From Dyella_B acidisoli (lineage in GTDB: Bacteria; Pseudomonadota; Gammaproteobacteria; Xanthomonadales; Rhodanobacteraceae), in contig NZ_CP064031.1 of NCBI RefSeq assembly GCF_049532895.1, forward strand, positions 2,790,001-2,854,000: a stretch of 64,000 nucleotides of DNA, in the 5' to 3' direction. Positions within the stretch are counted from its first letter, which is position 1; the number at the start of each line of letters is the position of its first letter. The position numbers and the translations under genes are program-made. Positions 42,891 to 52,496 of this stretch are shown piece after piece. The notes beneath the pieces were generated by a model. It did not search any database. It saw only the letters and a program-made list of their open reading frames with translations, and was not told the origin of the DNA.

Positions 42891-44354
42891 ATGCCCTCCT
42901 CGTCAGCCGCTTCCTCCACCACCGTTGCCACGGCAATGACGGACGAAGCAGCCTCGTCCCTCCCCTCACGCGAACACTACAGCGGCCTGATCTGGCTGGT
43001 TTCGGCGGCGTTCTTCATGCAGGCGCTGGACTCCACCATCGTCAACACCGCGGTGCCGGCGATCGCCTCGGCCTTGAACGAGTCGCCGCTGAATATGCGC
43101 AGCGCGCTCACCAGCTATGTGCTGACGCTGGCGATCCTGATTCCGGCCAGCCCCTGGCTGTGCGACCGCTTCGGTACGCGACGCGTATTCGGTGTTGCCA
43201 TTGGCGTGTTCGCCATCGGTTCACTGCTCTGCGGTGTTTCGCAAACGCTACCGGAACTGGTCATAGCGCGAGTACTACAAGGCTGCGGTGGCGCCGCGCT
43301 GATGCCAGTGGGTCGCTACGTGCTGGCGCGTAGTATCGACAAGCGCGATTTCGTGCAAGTCATGAGCACCGTCGCCACGTTCGGTCTGCTTGGTTCGGTG
43401 CTCGGGCCGTTGCTAGGCGGCGCGTTAGTGGAATACACCAACTGGCGGCTGATCTTTCTGCTCAATGTGCCGGTCGGCATCGTGGGCCTGTGGCTCAATC
43501 AGCGCGAAATGCCCGAGTACCGGCTGGATACGGCCAACCGTTTCGACCTGTTCGGCTTCCTGCTGTTTGCCGCATCGTCCGCTTTGCTTTTGACCGCTTC
43601 GGAATTCGCATCGGACGAAACCATCCGCTGGGGCGCCATGGGCGCTCTGGTACTGCTGGCCATCGCGTTCGGCGCGGCCTACGTATGGCATAGCCGCCGT
43701 ACTGATCATCCGGTGGCGGATCTGAGCCTGCTGCGTGTACGTAGCGTGTGGGTATCGCTGTCAGGCAACCTGCTGACGCGCCTCGGCGTAAGCGGCATGT
43801 TCCTGCTGATTGTGCTGTTTTTGCAGGTGGGCTGCGGCTGGTCGCCGCTCATGGCTGGCTTGATGATGGTACCGCAGGCGCTCGGTTCGATCAGCGCAAA
43901 ATGGCTGGTGAATCGTATGCTGATCCGGCTGGGTTATCGACGCCTGCTGTTCGGCAATACGCTGATCGTCGCAGTGTTGCTGGCGATGTTCGCGCTGCTT
44001 GGGCCGCATACACCGATGATGCTGACCGCCTTGTTGGTGTTCGTCTACGGCGGTTTCATGGGCATGCAGTACACCGTGATGAACACGCTGATCTACACCG
44101 ATCTGGACATCAAGCATGCATCGATGGCGTCGTCGATGGCCTCAACAACGCAGTATTTGTCGATGAGCTTCGGCATCGCGCTGGCAACGCTGCTGATGCA
44201 AACCCTGCTACACGGTCAGGACAGCCACGCTTATGTCGTGGCGTTCCGCTGGACTGTGATCGTGCTTGCCGTCATTACCGCGGTGGCCAGTCGCGTATTC
44301 GCCAAACTTGACAAGATATCGCCTACAGCCCGCAGCGTGTCATCCAGCGCATGA
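42891..44354 (+). CDS. MFS drug transporter, DHA2 type (second copy)
   Basis: 487 residues, ~14 membrane helices. MQALDSTIVNTAVPAIASAL (motif D1), SPWLCDRFGTRRVF (motif A), RVLQGCGGAALMPVGRYVL, and GLLGSVLGPLLGGALVEY (motif C) define the group. It is related to the pump at 35.9 kb but clearly different in sequence. ATG 42891 is taken as start; ATG 42936 would remove a Ser/Thr-rich leader of 15 residues. The antiporter gene follows after 44 nt, so the two may be co-transcribed. Substrate unknown. Confidence 0.86.
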   Translation: MPSSSAASSTTVATAMTDEAASSLPSREHYSGLIWLVSAAFFMQALDSTIVNTAVPAIASALNESPLNMRSALTSYVLTLAILIPASPWLCDRFGTRRVFGVAIGVFAIGSLLCGVSQTLPELVIARVLQGCGGAALMPVGRYVLARSIDKRDFVQVMSTVATFGLLGSVLGPLLGGALVEYTNWRLIFLLNVPVGIVGLWLNQREMPEYRLDTANRFDLFGFLLFAASSALLLTASEFASDETIRWGAMGALVLLAIAFGAAYVWHSRRTDHPVADLSLLRVRSVWVSLSGNLLTRLGVSGMFLLIVLFLQVGCGWSPLMAGLMMVPQALGSISAKWLVNRMLIRLGYRRLLFGNTLIVAVLLAMFALLGPHTPMMLTALLVFVYGGFMGMQYTVMNTLIYTDLDIKHASMASSMASTTQYLSMSFGIALATLLMQTLLHGQDSHAYVVAFRWTVIVLAVITAVASRVFAKLDKISPTARSVSSSA

Positions 44355-44398
44355 GCGGGTAGCATGTCGGGCATGCTCATGATCGAAGGATTCCGACC

Positions 44399-45601
44399 AT
44401 GCACCACGCCAATGAAATTCTGTTCGCGCTTTTCATTGTGTTCGTCGCCGCGCAGATCGGCGCTGAGATCGCACAGCGCCTGAAGCTGCCTGGCGTGGTC
44501 GGCGAGATCGCCGCAGGCTGCGTCATTGGCCCTTCGGTCATGGGCTGGGTCACCCCCGAGCAGATCGCCCCCGGTACGCCGCTGGACGTGCTGGCCGAGA
44601 TCGGCGTAGTGCTGCTCCTGTTTTCAGTGGGCCTGGAAACACGGCTGGAAGATCTGAAGAAGGTGGGCAAATCCGCCTTCCTGGTCGGCGTACTGGGTGT
44701 ACTGCTTCCTTTCGGCATGGGCGGTTTCTGGGCGCATGCCAGCGGTTTCGACTGGGGCAAGTCACTGTTCGTCGCGGCAGCGTTCGTGGCCACGTCCGCA
44801 GGCATCACGGCGCGCGTGCTGCAGGAACTGGGCGTGTTGCAGCGTGTGGAAAGCAAGGTGATTCTCGGCGCGGCCGTGATCGACGACATCCTGGCGATGT
44901 TGCTGCTCGGCGTGGTGGTGTCGCTGCAGGGCGGCGCAGGTTTCGATCCAATGCATCTGATCATGGTGCTGGCGGGTGCGATCGGTTTTATCGCAGTGAT
45001 CGGCTGGGGCGGCACGCGCGTGATGCGCTGGAATTCCACCTGGCTGGAAAAACCGCGCAGCGTCTATTCGCCGTTGTTGATCGTGCTGGCGTTGTGCCTG
45101 GGGTTGGCCTACGTATCCACGCTGTTTGGATTGGCCGCCATCATCGGCGCTTTCTTGGCCGGCATGATTGCATCTGAAACGCGGCAACAGCATACGCTGG
45201 AGCAACAATTCCAGCCGTTGCTCGCGCTGCTCACACCATTCTTCTTCGTGCTCACCGGTAGCAAAATCGACCTGCATCAACTCGCCAATGCCGATGCGTT
45301 AATCGCACTGCTAGTGGTGACGCTGATCGCGATCGTGTCCAAGTTGCTTGGTGGCTTCCTGGGTTCGCTGTCGCTGGGTCGCACAAGTGCTTCGATCGTC
45401 GGCTTCGGCATGGTGCCGCGTGGCGAAGTAGGTGTGGTAATCGCGAGCTTGGGACTTGCCGCGGGCGTTTTCAGCGATCAGATGTACGCGATCATCGTGG
45501 CGATGTCGCTACTGACAGCAATGGTGACGCCACCGATTTTGGCTTGGTTGTTGAAGCGAGCTGTGAAGGCAACACCTTCGACGGAAGTGGGCAGCGCCTA
45601 G
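44399..45601 (+). CDS. CPA2-family cation:proton antiporter (KefB-like membrane domain)
   Basis: 400 residues, about 12 membrane helices, with no C-terminal NAD-binding (RCK/TrkA-N) domain. Landmarks are RLKLPGVVGEIAAGCVIGPSVMG, VVLLLFSVGLETRLEDLKKVG, FVATSAGITARVLQELG and VILGAAVIDDILAMLLLG, with the paired acidic ion-binding residues (DD) of this family, then FFFVLTGSKIDL and VPRGEVGVVIASLG. It probably exchanges K+ or Na+ for H+ across the inner membrane. AAGGA lies ~9 nt before the start. The ion is not determinable from sequence. Confidence 0.87.
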   Translation: MHHANEILFALFIVFVAAQIGAEIAQRLKLPGVVGEIAAGCVIGPSVMGWVTPEQIAPGTPLDVLAEIGVVLLLFSVGLETRLEDLKKVGKSAFLVGVLGVLLPFGMGGFWAHASGFDWGKSLFVAAAFVATSAGITARVLQELGVLQRVESKVILGAAVIDDILAMLLLGVVVSLQGGAGFDPMHLIMVLAGAIGFIAVIGWGGTRVMRWNSTWLEKPRSVYSPLLIVLALCLGLAYVSTLFGLAAIIGAFLAGMIASETRQQHTLEQQFQPLLALLTPFFFVLTGSKIDLHQLANADALIALLVVTLIAIVSKLLGGFLGSLSLGRTSASIVGFGMVPRGEVGVVIASLGLAAGVFSDQMYAIIVAMSLLTAMVTPPILAWLLKRAVKATPSTEVGSA

Positions 45602-45741
45602 CGTGCACGCCACGGCTGATCGCTCCGTCGCCAACAAACACCCATTCATCACCTTGTAAGCCCGCTTTATCGCATCGCCGGGCGCGAAACGTAGCGCATC
45701 CCTATCGTGGCTGAAACCTTCACTCAGATGGGGAACAAGTC

Positions 45742-47388
45742 ATGGCTCGTACGTTACGTTACTCGCTCATTGCCGCAGCACTCTACGCCGGCTCGGCCAC
45801 CGCGATGACCAATGACCAGTTGCAACATGTGCTGGAACAACGGCTTCGCGGCGACCGCACCGGCGCCTGCGTTGCCGCTGCCGTGATCGAAGGCAAGCAG
45901 GTGGCACGCGCCCGCGTTTGTGCAGATCCTGCCGACGATCGACGCATTGATGAACACAGCGCGTTCGAAATCGGCTCAGTCAGCAAGACGATGACGGCGG
46001 CCCTGCTGGCACAGCTGATCGAACAGGGAAAGGCGTCGCTGGACGATCCGCTTTCGTCCTGGCTGCCTTCCGGCACCAATGTTCCGGACTTCAACGGTCA
46101 GCCCATCCTGCTACGCCATATCGTTACCCACACGTCAGGCCTGCCTGGGCTGCCGCCGCGCATGCAAATACGCCATCCAGACAATCCGTATGCGGACCTG
46201 GACGAATCCACCGTGCTGACGTCACTGGCCGACGTGAAACTCAACGCAGTGCCCGGCACGCATTTCGAATATTCCAATTTCGCCATGATGGTGCTGTCGG
46301 ATGCAGTGGCCCGCCGCTACGGCAAGGATATGGACAGCCTGTTGCGGCAGCATCTATTCGAACCGCTGGGTATGCGCAGCGCGTATCTCGACAAAGCGCC
46401 TGACGGCGTGAAAGCAGCTGCCGGACACCTACCTAATGGCAAAACAACGGCTGCATGGACCATCCCAACCAATCTCGCCGGCGTCGGCGGCGTACACGCC
46501 ACGCTGGATGACATGGTGCGCTATGTGCAGGGTGAACTCGGCCTGCTCGACACACCGCTCACCCCAGCGCTCAAGCTCACGCAGCAGCCGGTTTCCCAAT
46601 CATCGGGGAAAGCGATGGGCATGAACTGGATGCTTGTCCCGCATCAGTCGCCGCACTCGCTGGTGATCCATGGAGGCGGCACGGGCGGCTTCTCTTCGTT
46701 CGTCGGCTTCGATCCCGACAAACAGCGCGGCGTTGTGTTGTTGTCCGATACCGCACTCAATTCCATGGATGGTCTGGGTAAGGGATTGGGTATGCATCTG
46801 CTCGACCCTGCAGAGCCACTTGGATCGCCACGCAAGCCGGCAACGCCTACCGATGCTCTGCTTGATGGCCTAGCAGGCGAATACGTATTCGCAAACGGCA
46901 TGCACATCAGCTTGCGTCATCGTCATAGCGGCCTGACAGCTCAAGTACCTGGGCAGCCAGAATTCGAGATGGGCTACGACAGCGCGGGAGATTTCTATCC
47001 GCTTCAACTCGATGCCTTGCTGCATCCACAGCGCGACGCAAAGGGCCGCTACAGTTTTGTCTGGACGCAAGGCGGCGGTGCATTTAGCGCAGAGCGAGTC
47101 GACTCATCCAAGTCTGTGGCGTCACTGGCGCCCAACTCGACCCAGCTTCAGGCATATACCGGCGACTATTCGCTTGCACCGGGTTTCGTCATCTCGATCA
47201 CCAGCGATGGGCACCAGCTTTATGCGCAAGCCACCGGACAACCTCGCGTGGTGTTGAAAGCGGTCGCGGCCGACACATTCAAATTTGAAGTGGTAGCCGC
47301 TGAGATCGACTTTGAGCGCAAAGAAAATAAAGTCGTCGCGCTCACGCTGGTTCAGAATGGCGTTCGTCATCACGCCGAAAAGCACTGA
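45742..47388 (+). CDS. Secreted serine hydrolase, class C beta-lactamase-like
   Basis: 548 residues. A Sec signal peptide occupies residues 1-22 (RYSLIAAALYAGSATAM). The penicillin-binding/class C beta-lactamase fold shows SxxK at Ser79-Lys82 (IGSVSKTM), the YxN motif Tyr177-Asn179 (FEYSNFAMM) and an HGG triad element (VIHGGGTGGFSSFVGF). The C-terminal ~170 residues form an extra beta-rich domain (LQAYTGDYSLAPGFVISI). It acts outside the cytoplasm and could be a peptidase, esterase or cell-wall enzyme. It lies 26 nt before a LytS/LytR pair, which hints at a wall-linked or regulated role. Substrate unknown. Confidence 0.85.
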   Translation: MARTLRYSLIAAALYAGSATAMTNDQLQHVLEQRLRGDRTGACVAAAVIEGKQVARARVCADPADDRRIDEHSAFEIGSVSKTMTAALLAQLIEQGKASLDDPLSSWLPSGTNVPDFNGQPILLRHIVTHTSGLPGLPPRMQIRHPDNPYADLDESTVLTSLADVKLNAVPGTHFEYSNFAMMVLSDAVARRYGKDMDSLLRQHLFEPLGMRSAYLDKAPDGVKAAAGHLPNGKTTAAWTIPTNLAGVGGVHATLDDMVRYVQGELGLLDTPLTPALKLTQQPVSQSSGKAMGMNWMLVPHQSPHSLVIHGGGTGGFSSFVGFDPDKQRGVVLLSDTALNSMDGLGKGLGMHLLDPAEPLGSPRKPATPTDALLDGLAGEYVFANGMHISLRHRHSGLTAQVPGQPEFEMGYDSAGDFYPLQLDALLHPQRDAKGRYSFVWTQGGGAFSAERVDSSKSVASLAPNSTQLQAYTGDYSLAPGFVISITSDGHQLYAQATGQPRVVLKAVAADTFKFEVVAAEIDFERKENKVVALTLVQNGVRHHAEKH

Positions 47389-47414
47389 TCAACCCTTCAT
47401 CGAGATCTGAGCCC

Positions 47415-48626
47415 ATGCAACCGGATTACTCGCTTGATCTACCCCTACCCTCTGCGGTGATGACCAACAGTTCCCGCTGGTGGTCGCGTTATCGCCGCTA
47501 TCCGGTGTTCAGTCTGCGCTGGCTGCTGGGACGCAGCCTGCGATTCGGGATCTGCATCGGCACATTAAGTGCGCTCACCGGGCTGAGCTTCACGATGATG
47601 GCGCGCGATATACGTCCAGGTCTAATCGTTGCGACAACTTTGCTCATCTCCTTCGCGACGGTTTGTTGTGCGGGTCCAGCGCTGGCGACGATCATGCGAA
47701 GCCGGCGCTGGCCCGCAAGCAGCGAGCGCCGGGCGATCATGCTCGCATTGCTAGCCGGCATAGCGCTTAGTTTCGCTGTAGACGAGTACGGTTCTGCCCA
47801 AATCGCCAATGTCTTACGCCATTTGGGCAGCTCACTGTCTGTTGTTCCGCGAATGGATCCGTCCGCCGCCATCGTTACGCGTTTGGTCAACATCGTTATT
47901 CGCGCATGCTTGTACAGCCTGCTTGGCGGCGGTCTGGCATGGTTGAGCTATCTGGATGAGCGTCACCGATGGGCCGCCTGGACTCGCGAAAAGGAACTGC
48001 AACCTTTACGTGAGCAACGCCAGCAGGCCGAATGGCGGCTTGGACTGTTACAGGCGCAGGTTGAGCCGCACTTCCTTTTCAATACGCTGGCATCGATCCG
48101 CTCGCTTGTGCGCGTTGATCCAACGCTCGCCGAACACGCCATCGATACGCTAGGGGATTATTTGCGCGGTATCATTCCACGACTACGCGATACCGGCGAT
48201 GGCGTGGCTTCCACGCTCGGTCAACAGCTCGATCTTTGTGGGGGTTATCTTGAACTGATGCGTTTACGCACCGGTTTGCGGCTCGATTACGAGATTGAAG
48301 CGGATCGTGGATTACGTAAGCGCAGTTTCCCGCCACTGCTATTGCTCACGCTGGTGGAAAATGCCGTCAAGCACGGGGTAGAGCCCCGCCCCGGACCTGG
48401 CCATATCAACTTGCGCGCTGATCGCGATGAAGAGCGTCGCATACGGGTACGTGTATGCGACGATGGCATCGGCCTGCGCCCCAGTAGCGGCAGCGGAACC
48501 GGACTACGCAACTTGCGTGAACAACTCGTCGCGCGCTATGGCGATCGAGCTCATTTCACGCTTAGCAGTCCCACTGGTGGCGGCACCGAAGCGATACTGA
48601 GCGTACCCGACGAGGATCCGACATGA
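47415..48626 (+). CDS. LytS-type sensor histidine kinase
   Basis: 403 residues. About four membrane helices (~43-62, 70-92, 107-122, 155-178) precede the His_kinase (LytS/YehU) domain: LLQAQVEPHFLFNTLASIRSL with the phosphorylated His219, then an HATPase region with TLVENAVKHGVEP (N box) and DDGIGLRPSSGSGTGLRNLREQL (G boxes). There is no extracellular ligand domain to speak of. It would autophosphorylate and pass phosphate to the LytTR regulator, whose ATG overlaps its stop (ATGA). The signal is unknown. Confidence 0.9.
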   Translation: MQPDYSLDLPLPSAVMTNSSRWWSRYRRYPVFSLRWLLGRSLRFGICIGTLSALTGLSFTMMARDIRPGLIVATTLLISFATVCCAGPALATIMRSRRWPASSERRAIMLALLAGIALSFAVDEYGSAQIANVLRHLGSSLSVVPRMDPSAAIVTRLVNIVIRACLYSLLGGGLAWLSYLDERHRWAAWTREKELQPLREQRQQAEWRLGLLQAQVEPHFLFNTLASIRSLVRVDPTLAEHAIDTLGDYLRGIIPRLRDTGDGVASTLGQQLDLCGGYLELMRLRTGLRLDYEIEADRGLRKRSFPPLLLLTLVENAVKHGVEPRPGPGHINLRADRDEERRIRVRVCDDGIGLRPSSGSGTGLRNLREQLVARYGDRAHFTLSSPTGGGTEAILSVPDEDPT

Positions 48627-49378
48627 CGATACGCGGGTTAATCGCCGAAGACGAAGCCCCGCAACGGGAAGATTTGTGCACAAAGTTGCGCGCGTATTGG
48701 CCCGAGCTGCAGCTTGTCGCTGCCTGCGAAAATGGCAGCGAAGCACTGGAAGCGGTATCGCAATGCCGCCCGCAAGTCGCTTTCCTCGATATCCGTATGC
48801 CGGGAGCGAGCGGACTGGACGTCGCCTGCGCGGTGGCAGAAACAGGCGGTCTGGTCGTTTTCACCACCGCCTATGACGAATACGCGATACAGGCATTCGA
48901 GGCCGGCGCCATCGATTACCTATTGAAACCCATTCAAGATACACGCCTGCAACAAAGCGTCGCACGATTGCGTCAACGTCTTGCCGAACCCGCGGGTGAT
49001 CTTGTCGCGAGGCTCCAGCAGCTCTCACAGAACCTGGAGATGACTCGGTCGACACAGATTCGCTGGATCACCGCCAGCGTCGGCGACAGCGTGCGCATGT
49101 TCGACATCGACGAAGTCATCTACTTCCAGGCGCATGAGAAATACGTGCGAGTCATGACCGGTAGCGGTGAAGTGGCGATCCGCACGCCGCTGAAAGAATT
49201 GATCGCGGGCCTGGACCCCGACACGTTCTGGCAGGTGCAACGCGGTATCGTGGTGCGTGTTTCAGCGATCGAACGCTTGCGCAAAAACGAGCTGGGCAAG
49301 TTCGAATTGGTATTGAAGCAGAGGAAAGAAGTGTTGCCGGTGGGCTCAAGTTATGCGCAGCGGTTTCGCGGGATGTAG
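48623..49378 (+). CDS. LytTR-family response regulator
   Basis: 251 residues. The receiver domain (1-~120) has the acidic pair GLIAEDEAPQ, phosphoacceptor Asp56 in VAFLDIRMPG, FTTAYDEYAIQAFE and the conserved Lys in YLLKPI. The C-terminal LytTR DNA-binding domain (~150-250) shows VIYFQAHEKYVRVMTGSGE, IRTPLKELIAGLDPDTFWQVQRG and KEVLPVGSSYAQRF. It binds direct repeats upstream of targets in other species. It is the partner of the overlapping LytS gene, and a terminator follows it. Confidence 0.93.
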   Translation: MTIRGLIAEDEAPQREDLCTKLRAYWPELQLVAACENGSEALEAVSQCRPQVAFLDIRMPGASGLDVACAVAETGGLVVFTTAYDEYAIQAFEAGAIDYLLKPIQDTRLQQSVARLRQRLAEPAGDLVARLQQLSQNLEMTRSTQIRWITASVGDSVRMFDIDEVIYFQAHEKYVRVMTGSGEVAIRTPLKELIAGLDPDTFWQVQRGIVVRVSAIERLRKNELGKFELVLKQRKEVLPVGSSYAQRFRGM

Positions 49379-49410
49379 GTGCGTTGTGCGTCCCTCTGGC
49401 CTACGCAGCC

Positions 49411-49437
49411 AACCCCTCTCCCGATGGGAGAGGGGTT
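49411..49437 (+). terminator. Rho-independent terminator after the LytTR gene
   Basis: AACCCCTCTCCC-GAT-GGGAGAGGGGTT is a perfect 12-bp stem followed by TTGGTTT. It closes the serine hydrolase-LytSR transcript and faces the convergent RND operon. The stem is the hairpin module of the family-A repeats. Confidence 0.8.
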
Positions 49438-49442
49438 TTGGT

Positions 49443-52400
49443 TTATGACGCGGCGGCCGTCTTCCGCCCACGCATCAACACCGCATACAACACCGGCATC
49501 ACCAGCAACACCAGCGGCACCTGCACCAGCATGCCGGCAATGATCGCCACCGCCAGCGGCTGCTGCATCTGCGAGCCGGAACCCAGCGCCAGCGCCAGCG
49601 GCAACAGAGTCAGAATGGCCGCCATGGTGGACATCAGGATCGGGCGCATGCGATGCCGTGCCGCTTCCAGCAATGCCTGATGCAACGGCATGTCGGCCGC
49701 GACGTCTTCCAGTTCGGAGAAATAGAAAATGGCCACTTCGGTAACGATGCCGACGATCATGGTCATGCCCATCATCGCCGAGATGTTGAGTTCGATGCCG
49801 GTCACCCACAGCCCCATGAACACGGCACCGATCGCCAACAACGGCATCAGCATGATCACCAGCGCCACGCGGAAGCTTTCGTAGAGAAACAGCAGCAGCG
49901 TAAACACCAGTGCGATCGCAGCGAGCAACACCACGGTCAAGCCGCGAAATGCTTCTTGCTGCTGCTGATACAGGCCACCTAACTGGTAATACATGCCCTT
50001 GGGCAGCATGCCTTGCTTGGCCAGCATGGCTTTCACGTCGTTGATCACCGCACCCATGCTGCGTCCGCTGATGCGGCCCGTGACAGCCACCATGCGCTTC
50101 AAATTGCTGCGCGTGATTTCCGGCTGCCCCTGTACGATCTGCAAGCTTGCTATCTGCGACAGCGGCAACAGATGACCGTCCGCCGCACGAATCGGTAGGG
50201 CTTCCACTTGCTCCAGACGTTTGTATGACGAAGCCGGCAAGCGCACACGCACACCAACCATCTTGCCGTTCGTCGGAAGCTGCGTGGCGACGGTACCCTC
50301 CACGGCCGCGTCGACCTGTTCCTTGACTGCCGTAGGATCGAGCCCCTGCAGCGCAGCCTTGGCCGGATCCACCGTCATGACCAGCGCATCACCCGCGGGG
50401 TTGATGCCGGGCAGCACGCCGTTGACGCCGTTGATCTTGCCTAGCGCATCGGCCACGCGCTGCGCCGTGTCGTTGAGCTCATCCGCGTTGTCACTGTAAA
50501 GCTGGATTTCGATTGGCTGCGGCACAGAGACCAGATCGCCGACCATGTCTTCGATCAGCTGCGAGACTTCCACGTCGAGCCCCGGCACCTTTTCTTCCAC
50601 CTCCGTGCGGATGTCGTTCATCACCTCTTCGGTGGAAGGCCGCGAACCATTCTTCAGACGGATGAAAATGTCGCCGGTGTTGGCTTCCGTCAGTGCATCG
50701 CCAAGCTGCAACCCGGTGCGGCGCGAATACGTATCCACATAGGGATTGGCGCGGATGATGGCTTCCACCTGATTGAGCAGGCGTCCCGTTTCTTCCAGCG
50801 ACGTACCTGGCTTGGAAAGGTAGTCGAACGTAAAGCCGCCTTCGTCCATCGCCGGCATGAAGCCGGTACCCACTTGGCTGAAGGCCAGCGCGCCGAGCGC
50901 CACCAGCGGCAGCACGATCACCACGACCCAGACCGGCCGCTTCAACCAGCGCTGCAGCACGTTTTCATACCCATGTTTGATACGCTGCGTAAAACCTGTT
51001 GCCGAATGATCAGCGATATGACGCTGGTCCAGCAGTCGCTCCGACAGCAACGGCACCACGATCAAGGTCAGCAGATAGGAAATCACCAGCGCGCTGGCCA
51101 TGGTGAGCGACAGTGCTTTGAAGAACGCACCGGTAACACCGGTGAGAAACGCCAGCGGCAAAAAGATGACTACGGTCGCTCCGCTGGAGCCGGTCAGCGG
51201 GCGCGTGAATTCCCACGCGGCGCGCCCGATGCGCTCACTCACGTTCCCCGTGGCACCGTGCAGCCGACGCATGATGTGTTCCTGCATCACGATCACGTCG
51301 TCGATGATCAGGCCCACCGCAGCGGCCATGCCACCCAGCGTCATCATGTTGAAGCTCATGCCCAACACGTGCAGCAGCAACACGGTGATGGCCAGTACCG
51401 CCGGCACCACCAGCATGGTGACGAAAATGACGCGGGTATTGCGCAAAAAAACAAACAGCACCAGGCCCGCAAGCACGATGCCGATCAGGATTGCGTCGCG
51501 CACGCTGTTCGCCGAACCGGTGACGAGTTGCGACTGGTCGTACCAGTTGGCGATTTCCACACCGGCCGGCATTTGGGGGGAGTAATCCTGCAGGCGCTGC
51601 TTCACATCACGCGCGATCTGCACGCTGTTGCCGTCGGGTTGCTGCAGGATCTGGATCAATACGGCATCCTGCCCGTCGGCAGTCACCCGTATCCACTGCG
51701 GCACGTGGCTCAACGTCACATTGGCGATATCGCCAAGGCGCACGATGCCATGGCTATCTGCACGCACCACAACCTGGCGCAAAGCATCCACCGTACGAGG
51801 CTGGTTCTGGGCCAGCAAGAGATAGAGCTTGTAGTGATCGGAGACGTGCCCCATCGCTTCGATGGTGGCGGCGTGACTGACTGCGGTCGCCACATCGCTA
51901 AGGCTCAAATCCTGCGCACGCAGACGGTTCGGATCCACGTCGGCATGGAATTCGGCAACTTCCCCACCCTGCACCTGGATGCGTGCTACGCCGGGAATGC
52001 CGCTAAGCAAGGGGCGTAACTGATATTGCGCCAAGTCGTACAACGCGCTGGGCGACAGCGTATGCGAACGCAGGCTGTAGGCCAGCATGGGGTACGAACT
52101 GGGGTCCATGCGGCGCGTGGTGAGTTGCGTACCTGCCGGCAATTCGGGCAGCACCTGGCTGGCGGCGGCGCTGACATCGCCGAACGCGCGGCTCATATCG
52201 GTGCCCCAGTCGAAGCTGATCGATACATCCGCGCTGCCGCGGCTGGTGGTCGAGCGGATGTCTCGCACACCGGGTACTCGACGCAAGGCCGTTTCGATCG
52301 GCGTAGTCACCGCGATTGCCATCTGATCTGCGGGACGATCGCCAGCATCGAGCGAAAGCATGATGCGCGGAAACGCCACGTTCGGGAACATGGCGACTGG

Positions 52401-52496
52401 CATGAACACCGCGCTGGCAATACCGCCGGCAGCGAGCATCACAACGAGGAAAAGCAGCGAGCGCCAATGGCGCTGCATCCATGTGGCAACACTCAC
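49443..52496 (-). CDS. RND efflux pump, inner-membrane subunit (AcrB-like)
   Basis: 1017 residues with the 12-helix RND layout: helix 1 near residue 15, a large periplasmic loop, helix 4 with the proton-relay acidic pair (VGLIIDDVIVMQEHI), a second loop and helices 7-12. VTTPIETALRRVPGVRDIRSTTSRGSADVS and TGFMPAMDEGGFTFDY are family landmarks. It drives efflux with the proton gradient. The Asp-Asp pair resembles hydrophobic-drug pumps more than heavy-metal CusA types, but the substrate is not certain. The start overlaps the adaptor stop (ATGA). Confidence 0.93.
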   Translation of the reverse strand: MSVATWMQRHWRSLLFLVVMLAAGGIASAVFMPVAMFPNVAFPRIMLSLDAGDRPADQMAIAVTTPIETALRRVPGVRDIRSTTSRGSADVSISFDWGTDMSRAFGDVSAAASQVLPELPAGTQLTTRRMDPSSYPMLAYSLRSHTLSPSALYDLAQYQLRPLLSGIPGVARIQVQGGEVAEFHADVDPNRLRAQDLSLSDVATAVSHAATIEAMGHVSDHYKLYLLLAQNQPRTVDALRQVVVRADSHGIVRLGDIANVTLSHVPQWIRVTADGQDAVLIQILQQPDGNSVQIARDVKQRLQDYSPQMPAGVEIANWYDQSQLVTGSANSVRDAILIGIVLAGLVLFVFLRNTRVIFVTMLVVPAVLAITVLLLHVLGMSFNMMTLGGMAAAVGLIIDDVIVMQEHIMRRLHGATGNVSERIGRAAWEFTRPLTGSSGATVVIFLPLAFLTGVTGAFFKALSLTMASALVISYLLTLIVVPLLSERLLDQRHIADHSATGFTQRIKHGYENVLQRWLKRPVWVVVIVLPLVALGALAFSQVGTGFMPAMDEGGFTFDYLSKPGTSLEETGRLLNQVEAIIRANPYVDTYSRRTGLQLGDALTEANTGDIFIRLKNGSRPSTEEVMNDIRTEVEEKVPGLDVEVSQLIEDMVGDLVSVPQPIEIQLYSDNADELNDTAQRVADALGKINGVNGVLPGINPAGDALVMTVDPAKAALQGLDPTAVKEQVDAAVEGTVATQLPTNGKMVGVRVRLPASSYKRLEQVEALPIRAADGHLLPLSQIASLQIVQGQPEITRSNLKRMVAVTGRISGRSMGAVINDVKAMLAKQGMLPKGMYYQLGGLYQQQQEAFRGLTVVLLAAIALVFTLLLFLYESFRVALVIMLMPLLAIGAVFMGLWVTGIELNISAMMGMTMIVGIVTEVAIFYFSELEDVAADMPLHQALLEAARHRMRPILMSTMAAILTLLPLALALGSGSQMQQPLAVAIIAGMLVQVPLVLLVMPVLYAVLMRGRKTAAAS

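Noticed and set aside
44361..44377. AGCATG-TCGGG-CATGCT hairpin before the antiporter
   Set aside because: Only a 6-bp stem with no T run or conserved pattern; not enough to call a regulatory site.
50874..52019. A 381-codon open frame opposite the RND pump gene
   Set aside because: No recognisable family, Gln/His-rich shadow composition, and the pump motifs on the other strand are unambiguous.
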